A stretch of DNA of 5,518 bases from an uncultured Collinsella sp. (GTDB taxonomy: Bacteria; Actinomycetota; Coriobacteriia; Coriobacteriales; Coriobacteriaceae), in assembly GCA_902478765.1 (NCBI GenBank), contig CABSMN010000097.1, positions 1 to 5,518 of the forward strand, given 5' to 3'. The notes beneath the pieces were generated by a model. The model was not told the DNA's origin. It was given only the letters and a program-made list of their open reading frames with translations, and did no database searches. The position numbers were made by a program, and so were the translations under genes. Of the stretch, positions 4,667 through 5,518 are shown in pieces. Each line of letters begins with the position of its first letter. Positions within the stretch are counted from its first letter, which is position 1.

Positions 4667-5419
4667 CTAGAACGCAAACGCGGCCGCGATGTCGCAAGAA
4701 ATCAGCAGGTCGGCATTTGCATCCTGATCGGTGGGAGCAAGGTTGCATATGGCCAGCGTATCGCCGGTAAAGTATCGCGTAAGGCCTGCCGCCGGATACA
4801 CCACGAGTGAGGTCCCGCCCACAATGAGGGCATCGGCCGCGGCGATGGCGGCAACTGCACCGGTCAACACATGCTCGTCGAGCGGCTCTTCGTAGAGCAC
4901 CACATCGGGCTTGATGCGACCACCGCACGCGGGGCACACGGGCACGCCCGCGGCGTCCTCGTGCTCGCGCGAGCAAATCCATTCGGCACTATAGAGCGCT
5001 CCGCACGACTGGCAAATGTTGCGATGGACCGATCCGTGCAACTCAAACACGCGCTGCGAGCCCGCCATCTGATGCAAGCCGTCGATGTTTTGCGTCACCA
5101 CAGCATCAAGCTTGCCGGCGCGCTCCAGCTCGGCCAGCTTGGTGTGGCAGCGGTTGGGCTTAGCGTTAAGCGCGATCATCTTGGTGCGGTAAAAGTCGAA
5201 GAACTCCGCCGAATGTGTCTCGTAAAAGCTGTGCGAGAGCATGGTCTCGGGCGGATAGGCAAACTGCTGGTGATACAGGCCGTCCACGCTGCGAAAATCG
5301 GGAATGCCGCTTGCCGTGGAAACACCAGCGCCACCAAAGAACACCATGCGCTTGTGGGTATTGAACAGCTCCGCCAGCGCGGCGGAGGCCTGCTTGGGAT
5401 CTGTTATCGCTTGCGTCAT
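4667..5419 (-). CDS. Sir2-family NAD-dependent protein deacylase
   Basis: Sirtuins remove acetyl or other acyl groups from lysine using NAD, giving nicotinamide and O-acyl-ADP-ribose, in the cytoplasm. The 250-residue length is normal for a bacterial sirtuin. Motifs in order: the NAD-binding GAGVSTASGIPDFR (residues 30-43), TQNIDGLH (109-116), ELHGS (126-130) with catalytic H128, zinc cysteines C136/C139 (CQSC) and C162/C165 (CPAC), KPDVVLYEEPLDE (170-182), GGTSLVVYPA (201-210) and the late N226 in CNLAPT. The start at 5419 is supported by GGAGG (plus 5426-5430) six bases upstream; the open frame extending to the window end has no family similarity and no better start. Its stop lies 95 bases before folPK on the same strand, so the two may share a transcript, although a promoter candidate lies in the gap. 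The acyl specificity (class U or another) cannot be fixed by eye. Confidence 0.93.
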   Translation of the reverse strand: MTQAITDPKQASAALAELFNTHKRMVFFGGAGVSTASGIPDFRSVDGLYHQQFAYPPETMLSHSFYETHSAEFFDFYRTKMIALNAKPNRCHTKLAELERAGKLDAVVTQNIDGLHQMAGSQRVFELHGSVHRNICQSCGALYSAEWICSREHEDAAGVPVCPACGGRIKPDVVLYEEPLDEHVLTGAVAAIAAADALIVGGTSLVVYPAAGLTRYFTGDTLAICNLAPTDQDANADLLISCDIAAAFAF

Positions 5420-5425
5420 GTTTGT

Positions 5426-5430
5426 CCTCC
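5426..5430 (-). promoter_or_regulatory. Ribosome binding site of the sir2 gene
   Basis: GGAGG on the minus strand stands six bases before the ATG at 5419. Bases 5431-5518 beyond it contain no assignable gene. One minus-strand frame reads GWQA then TAA at the window edge (5504-5518), which could be the tail of an upstream gene, but twelve coding bases cannot support a call. Confidence 0.75.
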
Positions 5431-5518
5431 GTCCATGTTGATCGGGGCGGCTGCGATTGCGCCGTCGCCCACGGAGCCCACCCCGCCCCTGTTGCGCTAA
5501 TCTTAAGCCTGCCAACCC

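Noticed and set aside
3657..4670. 337-codon plus-strand open frame
   Set aside because: It is antisense to the DHPS domain, whose motifs are clear on the minus strand; the product is Gly/Arg/Leu-rich without recognisable domains.
4572..4982. N-terminal extension of folPK into sir2
   Set aside because: The frame is merely open there; the extension is Arg/Cys-rich, overlaps sir2, and the AGGAGG at 4578-4583 fixes the start at 4571.

Overview
The window looks like one end of an assembled contig from a high-GC, gut-type actinobacterium. The best guess is Coriobacteriia, Collinsella-like. This rests on the GC-rich codon use of the housekeeping genes, their Ala-rich proteins, and the gene set of fused FolP-FolK, Sir2 and CoaX; no marker gene here proves the taxon. 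Bases 1-48 are not genomic. They are an untrimmed Illumina Nextera (Tn5) adapter, so real sequence starts at about 49 in the middle of coaX.

Layout: (1) 49-612, plus strand: the last 187 codons of coaX (type III pantothenate kinase), followed by a hairpin plus T-run terminator. (2) 648-2047: a lower-GC cassette holding one minus-strand gene for an AAA ATPase of the AAA_14/DUF4143 kind. It is bracketed by three direct copies of a 41-bp imperfect palindrome, one just after the stop codon and two upstream of the start. (3) 2070-2114: a strong hairpin, the likely terminator of the minus-strand folate operon. (4) 2145-2846: a protein with the biotin-protein-ligase fold that lacks the ligase signature residues. 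(5) 2847-4571: a FolP-FolK fusion (dihydropteroate synthase then HPPK) with a large Ala/Glu/Pro-rich insertion inside the synthase domain. (6) 4667-5419: a Sir2-family NAD-dependent protein deacylase.

How the genes relate: CoaX makes 4'-phosphopantothenate for CoA, FolPK carries out two consecutive steps of folate synthesis, and the ligase-like protein is translated directly after FolPK with only a stop codon between them. The folate operon and coaX point towards each other. The ATPase cassette sits in the gap between their 3' ends, where insertion would break nothing. The palindrome-bracketed ATPase is the most unusual part of the window: it differs in composition from its neighbours, and its repeats have invariant 13-bp arms with changes only in the centre.
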